A stretch of DNA of 64,000 nt from Glandiceps talaboti (GCF_964340395.1 NC_135563.1:11209651-11273650), one strand, 5' to 3'; counted from the stretch's first letter, positions 26,430 to 37,470 are shown. Made by a program: numbers and translations. The notes: generated by a model from the sequence alone, not told the origin.

Positions 26430-26762
26430 TTCTTATAATATAGCGCTGTGCTCAAAGCGCTTTACAATTATTACCCCTGGCTCGGATCAGAACGGCACAA
26501 CGGCCCTTTAGTCTTCCTCAACTCCCCGGGAGCATACAATCCATTGCAGCCATTTCAGCGCATAGGATTAAAGCCTTCACATTGCAACCTACATCCTACC
26601 AGGTCCCCAATTATACAGCTGGGTTGACTGAGGCACAGTCGTGGTTCAAATCTTGCCCAAGGACTTTAGCCACTCAGAAACAAACAGCAGGCATCGACAG
26701 GGCTCAATCTGCAACCTGTAGATTCCAAGCCGGTCACGCTAACCATTCACCCATCATGACTC
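26430..26762 (-). mobile_element. tRNA-derived SINE with conserved core, copy 1
   Basis: Read on the minus strand, it begins ATGATGGGTGAATGGTTAGC, has an A-box-like stretch and a B-box-like GATTGAGCCC, then a core (GTCCTTGGGCAAGATTTGAA followed by CAGCTGTATAATTGGGGACC), and ends GTAAAGCGCTTTGAGCACAG plus GCGCTATATTATAA. A second copy with the same blocks lies at 44718-45067. The layout is that of invertebrate tRNA-SINEs with a shared central domain; I suspect a Nin-DC-type core but cannot confirm it. Confidence 0.75.
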
Positions 26763-27927
26763 TATCATCCATACAGATTACATTGAATTTGCACCCGGGA
26801 TTTGCACACTACAAAACTGAAATAATATAACCAGCAACTCCTGAGATTTTTCATGTGTGTATAAGTGCTTTCATATAAACATATGGGTTAAAGCGGAGTG
26901 GACACAATTAGTGTGGTCATGAACATTGAAATTCCATCAATGAGCCTTAGTATATGCGTCATTCAAGCAATTTGTGTAAAGATGTATGAAAACAAACAAG
27001 TATTTGGTAATGATTTTAATCAGTAAGTTTGCACTGCAGGATACTCTTACACAGTAGACAGCACCAAATCACATAGCAGCTCATATCAAATAAATATATG
27101 AGAAGAGAAAACTTCATGTAAATACAATCCAATAACTTAATGTCAAGGTCAATATTATTGCTGCGAGTAATATTTTAAATACACATAAATATATAGACAA
27201 CATAAAAACAATATTTTCATGTCTAATTGCAATTTAGCTCCATGGTATTGAAATCAGTCTTTGATTACAATCAAATTAATCTCCTAACCAAAATATAAAG
27301 ACTATATTTCATTGTCGTAATTAGCATAAAATCTCTACTTCATTATTCACAATTTTCCATAATGGCACATTTCCAAACAACTTTTTGTTTTTTAATTTTT
27401 TTAAAAATGCATACTTGCAGTCAGTAGGACCTAACAGGAGATCTCGAATACTAACCAACTTAATATTTTTGTCAAAGAATGAAAATAGTGTTTTTTGTTC
27501 GGTTTGTTTGGAAAAATGTATACCCTGTGTATATTTGTAGTTAACTTAGTACATTTATAACTTCGGAAAAATCTATTTTCGCGTTGGAGTTCTCGGTCGG
27601 TGTAAGAAGGCGAGTGTGTGTCTCGGTTACCCTGATTCACCGCTGGTGGCTCAGTCTATGTAACGGATACATTCGGTAAATCTCGGTTAATCTCGGTATT
27701 TGGAACATACCATATTTTCTTCTTTTACTGTAAAAATACTAACATCATCTATTTTTTAAGTGTAGAGGATTTGATTTTCATTTGTTTGTAGCTTTACCCT
27801 AAATACATTTTTGTGGTTTACAAGTGTAAGAATAGAGAATGGATTTGATGTATTCCCAGTCACTGATCCGTTTCTTTACCCTGTTTCCAATGGTATAATC
27901 CAAATCGTATCCTGGACGTAATACGTA

Positions 27928-27939
27928 GCCGCCATTTTG
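27928..27939 (-). promoter_or_regulatory. YY1-like motif at the SNRPG promoter
   Basis: GCCGCCATTTTG, the reverse complement of the YY1 core CAAAATGGCGGC, sits 34 bases before the SNRPG start codon. YY1 sites close to transcription starts are typical of housekeeping promoters. Function is inferred from motif and position. Confidence 0.5.
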
Positions 27940-27972
27940 TTATCATCGGCTATCAAATCGTAGAAATCCACG

Positions 27973-30827
27973 ATGAGCAAGGCACATCCACCAGAGTTGA
28001 AGAAGTGAGTACCACAAGCATACATGTTTCGTCAATTTTAGGGTATTATTTCTTTCGAATACAAACTTCAACACCGAAATTATCGTATAGAAAACAAACG
28101 TTCAAAATGGCCGCCCCCATGATTGAAGTGGTGGGTAAATTGTATACATGATTGTTAAAGCTTATTGTCTGATATACCATGAATTATAGCGATTTTAATC
28201 ACTTTCCCAAGTTGATTATTGTCGTTGATATCGTAAAATGAGAGCTCAAGATAGAACATCCACGATGGGGAAAATTATATTGAGTTTTGTGTAATTAATA
28301 AAATTGGTCCCGTTGTAAAAGGGTTCACAATTTGAATTTATACAAGTTACATGTTATTTTTGTTAGTATATTGTTACGATAGATGTATAAACTCTTGCAA
28401 ACTATAACGTGTCACTGTAATTTTGTAATATGATGTGGGGTGGGGGCTCCAAGATCTATGTCTCAACATAGTATGTGTGTGTGGCACAATGTACATTATA
28501 CCTGTCGGCAGAAATTGTACGTATTCAAAAGTCAAAACAAAGGTTTGGCTTGATTGAATCATGGCGCCCTTGTCTATTCAATAACAAACGTGTTTATAAA
28601 ATTGCAAATCAATATTCACAAAACACTTACATCGATGTTCCTTTATAGTTATTGCTTACAATTTATGTAGCAAAGTTGGTTTGAAATATCTTCCCAATCA
28701 TATTTTGAAATTTGAATGGAAAAAACTTTTGATGAGTCTTATAACCTGGTAAACTAGTTTGTAGCTGCAGCATTAGTTTTACTAGATTTTGAGCTTTTTA
28801 GCTTCTTATCGTTCCATGCTAAACTACTGATACAATTCTAACTGTACAAACTCAAATAGATGGCATGATGCAGATGCAGGTCTGACCTGCATCCCACGAC
28901 CTGCATCCCACATTCTGTGACAAGTTAACTTTGTGATACAGATCTACCTTGCAACGTCTGTTGGAGTTTGTACAGCTGAAATTGTAGCATTTGTTTTGCA
29001 TTGGAACCCTGGAACAAAAAAAGCTCAAAACTTTTTTTTTAAACAACTCAAAGTCAAAACTAACACTACAATTATTGCAGCTGTATCTAGTCCGAGGCAA
29101 CTTTGACTTCAGTACAGACAGGTATACATGATTGGTTATGACCCCATTTCTGTTCTCAGTCAGATCCAAACTTGCCCCTTTGGTACAGTGTATTCATTTG
29201 AATGAATAACAGCACCAATGTACTAGACTCTCTCACTGTCCTTAGAGCATCGCATCGCTAAAAGGGCTGTTTTGTAAGTGCCAATATCTACTGCATGGTT
29301 GTGGTTAATCATTTGTTGACGTACAAGGATATTCTAGTATAATTATTCGATAGATATATTGGTACTTACAAAACAGGTAGTAGCGATGCTCCCGAGGAAT
29401 GGTGAGAGGGTCTACAAATGTAATGAATATCCAATTGAAATAACTTCCCTAACCTTTGCCTACTCTCTTCATTTCAGGTTTATGGACAAAAAGCTGTCCT
29501 GTAAGTATATTGAAAGACAACAGAGGGGGTAGGAAGACAAGCCATGGCAGGGTTTTATAAATAGCTATTCATGACAATTGTTTCCTTCACAAGTGACTGA
29601 TTAGAATACCTGATGTCATGATTTCCCATTCTCTACATTGTCAATGAAGCATGAATGTTTTCAAATCATTTGATGATTAAATTCAGGTTCAATAGACTCG
29701 TGCTACAGACACTGTGAAGTGTGTGAGTGTGTGTGCGTGTTAGCAAAAATAAAGGGAAATTAAACCTACATTGTTTCATTTTACATTCCACCATACATTT
29801 TATTTGGAACTGTAATAAAATGTATGAGGAATCAGGAAATCTGTTTGGAATTATACAACATTCTGAATTGTATTCAAAACGATAAGTTATTTGTCACTCG
29901 GGTACGTACCCGTCATAAGTCAAGTTAGTATCATATTTGTTGTAATTTGATGCCATCATAAATGACATTGCATTGTTGTGTTTTATTTCTTCATTTCAGT
30001 GAAGTTGAATGGTGGTCGACAAGTAACTGGTGTTCTGCGTGGATATGATCCCTTTATGAACATGGTGATGGATGAATCTGTAGAAGAAATAGCTGGCGGT
30101 GAAAAGCATCAGATTGGAATGGTGGTAAGTATTTCAGCTATGAGTCATACAGATAATTTGTACAAGTGTTGTTTGTGGACCCTGACATCTGTTCATAGTT
30201 GTAGACCTACTACTCAATGATAGCTTTAGGGTAATTGTGAAGCAAAGTGACTAGGCAGTGTGTTAAATCTCTGTAGAGACATCCCATCAGATTTTGTACA
30301 GTTTTAAATTTTTGGTAAAACTGTGAGGTACCTGAGTTCCCAAACCAGGTTCCCCCAAATTATGATGTGTTATATGGGAACTGTCAGTTGTACCTAATAT
30401 TCCCCTTTCTCTTACCAGTGTCCCCAAACTTGGCAGAGTATTGTATATCGTAAAACATAATAATAAAGATAGCTGTGAATGTCTGTGGTAGTCACTGTAG
30501 ATCACTGAACATAAAACAAGTCTACCAATTATCTCTTGTAATAGTAGATAGTATACATGCTGCTATTGTTTACATCACTAACCAGATAAGGAGCAGACAT
30601 AGTTTAAGATGTATAGATGGTTATGTATTATCTGTATTGTGTGTATCTCAGCATGAAACCTTGTGATCAGTCTCACTGAACTCAGTGCATTGTTTCATAG
30701 CATTGGCAGGGTAAGACAAAAGCCCTGTAATGATAAAATGATTGTTTATAATGATGGATGTTTTTCATTGCAGGTTATCAGAGGAAACAGTATCATCATG
30801 TTGGAGGCGCTTGACAGAGTGTCATAG
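27973..30827 (+). CDS. SNRPG: small nuclear ribonucleoprotein G (Sm protein G), complete
   Basis: SmG is one of seven Sm proteins that form a ring on U1, U2, U4 and U5 snRNAs for pre-mRNA splicing. Exons are 27973-28004, 29478-29500, 30000-30124 and 30774-30827, with GT-AG borders and matching phases. The product has 77 residues (human 76) and starts [20 protein letters not shown]. The Sm1 motif includes [19 protein letters not shown] and MVMDESVEE; the Sm2 motif reads [14 protein letters not shown]. Exon 2 is only 23 bases. Intron 1 contains a MITE (29224-29414). The start is fixed by alignment with the highly conserved N-terminus. AATAAA hexamers at 31165 and 31172 are likely poly(A) signals. 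Confidence 0.97.
29224..29414. mobile_element. MITE in SNRPG intron 1
   Basis: A 190-bp inverted-repeat element. The left arm is TAGACTCTCTCAC, GAGCATCGC and GCTGTTTTGTAAGTGCCAAT; the right arm is its imperfect complement (ATTGGTACTTACAAAACAG, AGCGATGCTC, GTGAGAGGGTCTA). Arms are about 65 bases. The terminal TA on both sides fits a TA target duplication. Non-coding. Confidence 0.75.
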
Positions 30828-31164
30828 TCCAAGATGGTTTTCTTTGTTTTTATCCTGCACATGTGACCCGATCCTGAGAGAGTACTTGTTATCAGTGAGA
30901 ACTGCCAATTTTAGGGTCAGAACATTCCAAGATCATAGAAGAGACATAAATATTCAAAGAATATTTATTGTTCGTAATCATGAAAGAGATTTTGGTACTT
31001 ACTATGTGAAGAAGTATTTTCATATTCATTTCTGTGTTGTCAGACTTTCATTTTAATGTCAGTTTATGTCCTTTCATCTGAAGTTAGTGAGCAATCATAG
31101 CAGTAGTGATTATTGTCATAGGTATTAAACTTCACATCACAACATTTATGTCTTTTTTTTAATT

Positions 31165-31177
31165 AATAAAAAATAAA
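31165..31177 (+). promoter_or_regulatory. poly(A) signals of SNRPG
   Basis: Two overlapping-range AATAAA hexamers (31165-31170 and 31172-31177) lie about 340 bases after the SNRPG stop, preceded by a T-run and followed by a GT-rich stretch. Confidence 0.65.
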
Positions 31178-31540
31178 ATACACTTTGAGTTTCTGTGTTT
31201 TTATTTCTTTGTTAATCCAGCAGACAGTTAGTTTGCAAAGCTTTGGAATAAGTAGTCCCATATCATCAGTGGTTGCTGCCTTACCATATACTGATGTAAG
31301 ATACATTGAGTCGTTCTGCCTTTGTCAGAGGGGTAGGTGAATGGTGATGGTACCCTGGCTGTGACACTGCATATCTTACAGACTACCTGACCTACAATTT
31401 GAAAAATTTCATCCCATTTTTATGGTTGAGTAAAGTCAGTAGCATAGGATCAGGTATTAGATGTTTGCGAATGCACACAGTGGAATGCTATATTTTCAAG
31501 GGATTTGAAGTGAAAATGTGGTATTTCGCTGTATATACAT

Positions 31541-31643
31541 TCTTGCAAGCCAGAGCACATATATCTGCTGAAGCAACGAAATATGTCTCAGTGGTGCGTC
31601 TTGGACAGTGCCGTAAAAGAGGCTGTGGTTTATGACGATGTGT
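31541..31643 (+). repeat. about 100-bp dispersed repeat, copy 1 of 3
   Basis: It starts CTTGCAAGCCAGAGCACATA and ends GTCTTGGACAGTGCCGTAAA then AGAGGCTGTGGTTTATGACG. Copies at 57075-57160 (+) and 62108-62206 (-) share the order CAAGC.AGAG.. - ATATTTCTT - GGACGGTGCCGTAAAAGAGG - CTGTGGTTTACGACGA. The 3' 40 bases are the best conserved. No inverted repeats; family not recognised. Confidence 0.7.
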
Positions 31644-32503
31644 ACATAATGTCTCCGTATAGTTGATAAGAGGGAGAGGTAATGTTCCTGGTCCTGCTGA
31701 CCATTAGGTACTCAAAGGAATGTGCACAGTGGTGAATCTTTCAGTTTACAGCATACAGTGGTGAATCTTTCAGTCCAAGTTTTTTGTAAGTTCTCTGCTA
31801 AATACTAGAACACTAGTATGAGGATAACTCTCTGTTTAAAGGTTAAATGGTGAGAGATGTTACAGTAGCCAAACTGTATTCCAAAAAGTGGCTATATATG
31901 CTAGGATGCAAGTGGACTGTAAGATGCATCGTTTTGTTCATCACAAGTATTGGGACTCTGTGCTGACCAATAGGTGGCATGACACGTCCTGTCTTGCAGA
32001 CTAGGATATATTTGTAGTGTGGTTGTATCTAACCTGTGGTGATGAGATGAGACTTCCCATTAGGGAAAAACAATATAGGACATGCCAGTTGGCTATTACA
32101 ACCCCCCCCCCCTTTTTTTTTTCTCCATGTCTCGAAAAGGACATTCCTACTAATTCTGCTTATTCTGAAAATTATAAAAAATCAGAATGAAAATAAAAAG
32201 CCCGAATTCTGACATTGATGCTGTCCTTGTCCGACCTTTGGGCCAGTTTTGAATCAAATACGAAATTTACTACATACCTAGTACAATGGTGTCTCCTTTA
32301 TGCCTAGTTTGAATCAAATAGGAAATTTAGCATTATTCCATTGCCAATCATGCATTATATAGACTTGTAAAACCATTTGTCATGGTTAGGTTGTAACCAA
32401 AAGTAATTTCTCCTTTTGGTTTCTGACCCATTGTTCCATTCCAAATATACTAATTGAACAGGTCATTGGGAAAGGGTAATGTCTATTAGGTCCGGTCATT
32501 TCA

Positions 32504-32811
32504 AGGGGTAAATCATTTAATTTCTTGGAGAGGGGCTGCAGGATTTGGACCCAACAACAAATTATTTTTCATACCACCATGACAGCAATTTTTTTCTTCA
32601 AGAGCAACTGGACAGCAAATATTTTTTTGCTGAGTAGAAAATGCCTGAAATTGGTAACTGAGAAAAAAATTACATACCTTCTGCATATGGAGAAAACAAT
32701 TTGATGCAGGAATGACAATAGAAAAAAAATTGCTGTCACAGTGATGGGAACAAATTTGCTGTCATACCCACTTCCTCCTGCCCCCCCCCGAAAGCAAATG
32801 GTTCTTCCCTA
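32504..32811. mobile_element. fold-back MITE
   Basis: The arms pair over about 80-100 bases. The left has GGGTAAATCATTT, GGAGAGGGGC and ATGACAGCAATTTTTTTCTT. The right, reversed, has GGGAAGAACCATTTG, GGGGGGGGGCAGGA and GTGACAGCAATTTTTTTTCT. The unpaired centre of about 90 bases is non-coding. The G-rich subterminal run facing a C-run at the other end is characteristic. Confidence 0.65.
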
Positions 32812-33804
32812 AGAATACTATTTAAATTTGAATCAAGTTGTGCAAGGTTGGGTGGACACGGTTATCAAAGTATGAGTATATTGACCTAGAAATACCGACT
32901 AGAAATAACCACCACATTGGAGCTGTAACCCACTGTGAGCCACTCCCAGAACAGCTAACCAACGACAATTTAGGAGTGAGTATGTAAATTTTTGCGTATT
33001 ACAACTTTTTCAGACCTCCAAAACTCGGTGAGCATCACTAGCTCTTTGTCACATTGGGGGTCACACATATTGGTCACACATATTAGTTGAACTGCAGGAT
33101 CTTTATTTATGAGGATGTTACAGTAATTTCAACAAGACCCTACAGTTTCTATATATTTAGCTTAGTTCCTATACGGTATCATTACGATTTAAACATCCAC
33201 TCACTTTCGTTAGAGATCACGTTGGCATCCAGACTACTATAAACATGTATCGCAAATAGAAATGTAATGGGCAGAACCGACTTATTGGCTTCTCGTATAC
33301 GTTGGTGTTGACAGTCCTATCAACACGATAAACTCTTTAGAATCTACCAAACTGTATGATTGACATTGTCGACAAACTCATTGGTGTAAATATGCCCTTC
33401 TGTAAAATGAACAACACAAGAAGTTTTCTTTCTAACTTACTCGTCTCTTCATGTCATGCAAATGACTTTTGACCTACAAACTGACAATGATTATTACCCT
33501 TCGCCACTGGCACTATATACCAGAGATGTCGGTGTAGTGAACAAATTTGCCCATATGTGACTGACCCGTACGTCCCTGTTAGTATCGGGAGGATTTCCTG
33601 ATCCAAATGGCATCATTTATCCATTATAATGGCATCGCTTCTTCTAAGTACATGTATAACTAAGACTAATAATAAATGTTAATCTATAAACTTATAGAAA
33701 TGATTATGATTTAATAAACACGTAAAAGTGATAAACACCCCAACCTTTGTTGACCCTGCATTGTGACATACTAAAGTATTACTGACTACTTTTTCAGACA
33801 AGTC

Positions 33805-35450
33805 ATGGATTCACACATTCAAGTGGGCAGTGACAACGACAGCCTAAATAAATCAGCTGTACTGGTCGTTTGCTGTGAATTTAAAGATTGTTGCATTGGT
33901 TCCAGAATAGATGCTATCCTGGATAATGCCAAAGAAGAGTTTGATTTCTATAAAGTGAAATGGGACAAAGAACTGGATCTGCTCCAATACACCGAAAAGT
34001 GCGCCGAGGTTATACGTGCTAACAGTATACAACAGGTTATCAGTATGGACGACATTGGTGCATTAGTACATGCTGCCCTAGCACAAACGTTTCCCCATAT
34101 CACAGGACCCTCGTTGGAGTCTATACTACTGGCAAATCACAAGTACTACACGCGTATGTATCTGGACCCAAAGGAAGCGACGTTGAATCACACCATCCTA
34201 GATATTGACGAAATAGATGAAAACAAGGTAAAAGAAGCCCTGGCTGCATTGGGAGGTGAAGGTGTTCTGAAGCCGTGCTCTGATACTGGATCATTTGGAG
34301 TTAAACTAGTGTCGTCAGTAAGTGATATACTGGATTACGTTACATGGTACCAAAGTCAACGCCACACTATGCATGGATTTATCGAGTCATTCATTAATAA
34401 ATATGCCAAGATAGAAATGTACCCGTACCTTGCAAAGAACTGTCTCATCTTGGAGAAGCGTGTTAGATACAAAAAGGTTGCTTGTGCAGAAGGATGCGTC
34501 TTCAATGGAAAGATCTATCACTTGGTCGTGCTTGAAATTACGTTCTGGAAAAGTCATCCGTTGGCCGTAAAGAGCGAGGTACTTTTACGTATGGAGACAA
34601 ATCCCTATCTAGCGACAAGGCTGTGGGCGTTATACGATGATATAGTCAGAAAAGCCATTGCTCATGGTTTTGACAACCAGTTTTGCAATATAGAATTTTT
34701 TCTATTGCCAAACGGGGATATCAAAGTGTTAGAGGTCAATCCCCGGATGAATTCATCTACATCACCTCTAAACCGTAGCTGTGTTGAAAATGGTGACCAA
34801 TGCGTAATATTGCTGAACATAAACAGAGGTATTGAACCAAAACCCGCTATTTTAAAGGGTCTCGATGGTATGTGTGGTATTATTACCACATTTGCCTCGG
34901 GTAAAGCAGAAGACCTGTTTGATTTTGAGAAATCAGCCAAAATCGAAGAAGTCTTTCCAGTGTATAACTATGGTGACGAAATAATATCATCTGGAGAAGG
35001 TGGTACAGATCTTGCTTATGTGACCATCACAGGCAGTAGACAAAAAGGTAATTTGGCACTGAATATCCATATCCTTGTATTTCACAGTGTCGCCGAAGGA
35101 ATAACAGCTCTGGTGTGCGAGAATGATATACAAATACACATCTGGAAACAATCTTCCACTTCGAAGCAAATATACCATTTATGTCATTTAAAAGGACACG
35201 TCTTGTAAACCTAATACACGGACACAAACACAGATGTGACCTGGTATATTTTCTTCTCTAAATCTCTGTTGTGTACAAACGGGGACACTAACCAATAAAA
35301 GTTCAATAAACTGGACATACTTGTAAGATATTTGCTCTAATTTACTTGTTCGTCTTTCATCTAGATCTGGCAAAGAAGCATATGGATATTTGTGAGAAAT
35401 TGCTGAAGAAACCAGAATTCAGTCCCGCATTAGATTATGGAGGAGATTAA
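33805..35450 (+). CDS. ATP-grasp ligase (carnosine-synthase-like), two coding exons
   Basis: ATP-grasp enzymes join a carboxylate to an amine or thiol through an acyl-phosphate. Exon 33805-35047, exon 35365-35450, phase-1 intron, 442 residues. The ATP-grasp region spans about residues 110-320: the ATP-binding segment GVLKPCSDTGSFGVKLVSS (lysine about 156), the strand LILEKRV, the metal-ligand region CNIEF (glutamate about 297) and the catalytic VLEVNPRMNSS (E310, N312, R314). This looks like the amino-acid ligase branch that includes carnosine synthase, but it is far shorter than vertebrate CARNS1, so the substrate is unknown. Reading through the donor gives a 467-residue form ending at 35208, followed by AATAAA at 35294 and 35305, before the last exon. 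ATG 33805 follows an acceptor-like CAG at 33797-33799, so a 5' non-coding exon is likely. A damaged fragment of this gene lies at 37128-37470. Confidence 0.85.
35294..35310 (+). promoter_or_regulatory. two intronic AATAAA poly(A) signals in the ATP-grasp gene
   Basis: AATAAA at 35294-35299 and 35305-35310 lie in the only coding intron, 86 bases or more after the read-through stop at 35206-35208 and 55 bases before the last exon. They would allow an unspliced, shorter mRNA. Confidence 0.5.
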
Positions 35451-35850
35451 GGTCCAGACAGACAATCGAACAGGATGGATCTAATCACTGAGATTTTGAA
35501 TGGATAAGTGATTGATGGTGAGAGTAGAGAAATAATTAACCGTTGAGATAGTTAGATAGTAACTTGCTAAAATCCAAGGAAATATGCAAGGCCAGTCCAC
35601 TAGCATCCTTTCTTGTTAACTGTCACTTGCTTTCTGTAATATACCTTATTGATCGTATCTGTGGAGTAACGGTTTGGTTGATACTTTTAAAACTTTTCGG
35701 AAATCTTATTTCCAGGTTTTTAGGAAGTTATCTAGTTTTAATTATTCACAGTAATAGTTTAATGTTTGTCAGTTTGTGTATTTGTACTTTCGATGAACTT
35801 TTGAGGAAAAAGACTGTTAGTTTTTTTTAGACACGCTTTATTTATCGTGT

Positions 35851-36934
35851 AATCATATCCAGTATCGTTATTTTGCGGGTCGACAGGCCTAACTGCGGGT
35901 CGACAGGCCTAACTGCGGGTCAATTTGCGGGTGGTTCAAAACGACAATTATTTGTATAAAATCAACTAAAACATATATAAGTTTACAAAAAATAATGACA
36001 AAGGAATACATACATGTATACACGTAAATAATCTGTATGAGCACATAAGTATTCAGTCAATACTACGGTGATCAACCTCACTATGAACGGATGATGATTC
36101 ATTTTTTTAATACTATAATATAAATGACATGGATAGAATACAGTACAGGGAGCTCTAGACAAAAATAGAGGCAAAATTACTGGATTCAATTATTCATTAT
36201 TTAGTTTCAAGACTGGCTGTTCCACTATTCCTTTCTGTTCCTCAGTGATGTAACTATGGCCTAACTACTGGTTGTCATCTTACTGTGGTCAGGCTAGTGT
36301 GTGGGATCCGGGAGCCATTTTGTAACTAGTCAGACTAATTTGATTGTATAAGATAGATTTCAGCCATAAACTTGACTTGATGTTTTTAAAACAACAAGAC
36401 CACTTCTTGTTATCAGTAAGAATTGTTTCAGAGATAAGTTGGTCCACTGTCATCTCTGAGGTCTTATGTAATCATTAAAGTACATTGTAATAGTGTAATT
36501 GGGATATTTTCTGAGGGCAGTGCTATGTTAACTATAATCATTTTTTTAAATAGCCATCACGTTTAGGGGTAGGGGTTTAATACACAAAATTATGTGTGCA
36601 ATTAGCCCAGCACATAGGTTCTATCAAATAGTACAGTGCATGTCGCATGTGACCTGCACAATAAGTTACCCCCAGTGGCCAGCCAACAAGTTTCTTTGAT
36701 TTTAAAAAGTGAGTAAATAATGTTTAATGGAAAAATAATAGCGACCCGCAGCCCGCACAATAGTTACACTCACTTCCCTGCAGTGACCCGCAGCGGCCCG
36801 CAACCCGCAGTTACATTCCCAGGCCCGCAGCGACCTGCTGCAGCCCGCAACCTGAACAAAGCGACCCGCAGTGGCCTGCAGCGGCCCGCAGCAGCCCGCA
36901 ACCCGCACAATAGTTACACTCAATCATATCTAGT
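35851..36934. mobile_element. probable 1.06-kb insertion with GC-rich ends
   Basis: A 13-base direct repeat with one mismatch (AATCATATCCAGT at 35851, AATCATATCTAGT at 36922) flanks about 1.06 kb. The left end has three units of TGCGGGTCGACAGGCCTAAC-like sequence (35875-35930). The right end (36742-36921) is a GC-rich array of GACCCGCAGCGGCCCGC-type units bounded by two copies of CCCGCACAATAGTTACACTC. The ends are inverted relative to each other (TATT.TGCGGGT). The interior has no coding frame. The target-site reading is inference. Confidence 0.5.
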
Positions 36935-37127
36935 TTCAATTATTGTGTCAAATATGATTTCGTCTAAGAAAATGTTGTGAATTGTTTGAGGATTTAAGAG
37001 GATTTTTGAACTTTCTCTATTGTGTGTATTATTATCTTCCCTATTTTCATTTAATTGTGTATTTGGATATTTGTGTCTGAAATAAACGTAAATAAAAAAT
37101 AAAATAAAATATTATAAATGGCTTATG

Positions 37128-37470
37128 AAAATGAAAAAAAAATGAAAAAAGAAGCTCTGGCTGTATTGGGAAGTGAAGTAATTGTGAACACAGGGGCGTG
37201 TAATATTTCATAGATTGTTGTTTTCCAGGTCTACAGACTAAATATAATAATATATTCCTACATGTAAGGGGAAGAGATAATATTTCTTCGTAGTATAGAG
37301 ATTGGTACATTTGTAGCAGCAAGATTCGTACGAAAACGGCATTCTAAGCAATAAGAAAACCGCAATCTATGAAATATTACACGCCCCTGTCATTCTTAAG
37401 CCGTGCTCTGATACTGCATCAGTTGGAGTTAAACTAGTGTCGGATTACATTACATGTTACCAAAGTCAAT
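37128..37470 (+). pseudogene. duplicated fragment of the ATP-grasp gene, interrupted by a MITE
   Basis: Two pieces (about 37128-37189 and 37391-37470) match the parent gene around 34222-34360. They include GAAGC.CTGGCTG.ATTGGGA, then AGCCGTGCTCTGATACTG, then GGAGTTAAACTAGTGTC and ACCAAAGTCAA. A segment of about 18 bases present in the parent (around 34314-34331) is missing. A 200-bp inverted-repeat element sits between the pieces. The fragment covers only the ATP-binding segment and cannot encode a product. Confidence 0.8.
37190..37391. mobile_element. hAT-like MITE inserted in the ATP-grasp fragment
   Basis: The terminal inverted repeats are CAGGGGCGTGTAATATTTCA then TAGATTG, matched exactly in inverse at the other end over about 27 bases. 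CAGGG termini are typical of hAT elements. The flanks carry ATTGTGAA (left) and ATTCTTAA (right); the uninterrupted parent gene has GTTCTGAA at the same point, so both flanks look like diverged copies of one 8-base target, the size expected for hAT. The interior of about 145 bases is non-coding. Confidence 0.75.

Larger units (their letters stand above)
25534..27972. other. intergenic region between divergent OGA and SNRPG
   Basis: The two genes are head to head. On the OGA side, GTCAGCCATTTTAC at 25751-25764 is, in sense, a YY1-like AAAATGGC next to a TGACG motif. In between are an (AAAT)n tract near 25922-25945 and a SINE at 26430-26762. The rest is AT-rich with no gene seen. Confidence 0.6.
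30828..33804. other. SNRPG 3' UTR then intergenic repeats
   Basis: The 3' UTR runs from 30828 to about 31195. Beyond it is one copy of a 100-bp dispersed repeat (31541-31643), a 27-bp duplication (CAGTGGTGAATCTTTCAGT at 31733 and 31753), duplicated GAATCAAATA.GAAATTTA blocks near 32253 and 32311, a C/T run at 32102-32122 and a fold-back element at 32504-32811. The ATP-grasp ATG follows an acceptor-like TTTTTCAG, so an upstream non-coding exon may exist. No protein gene is seen. Confidence 0.6.
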
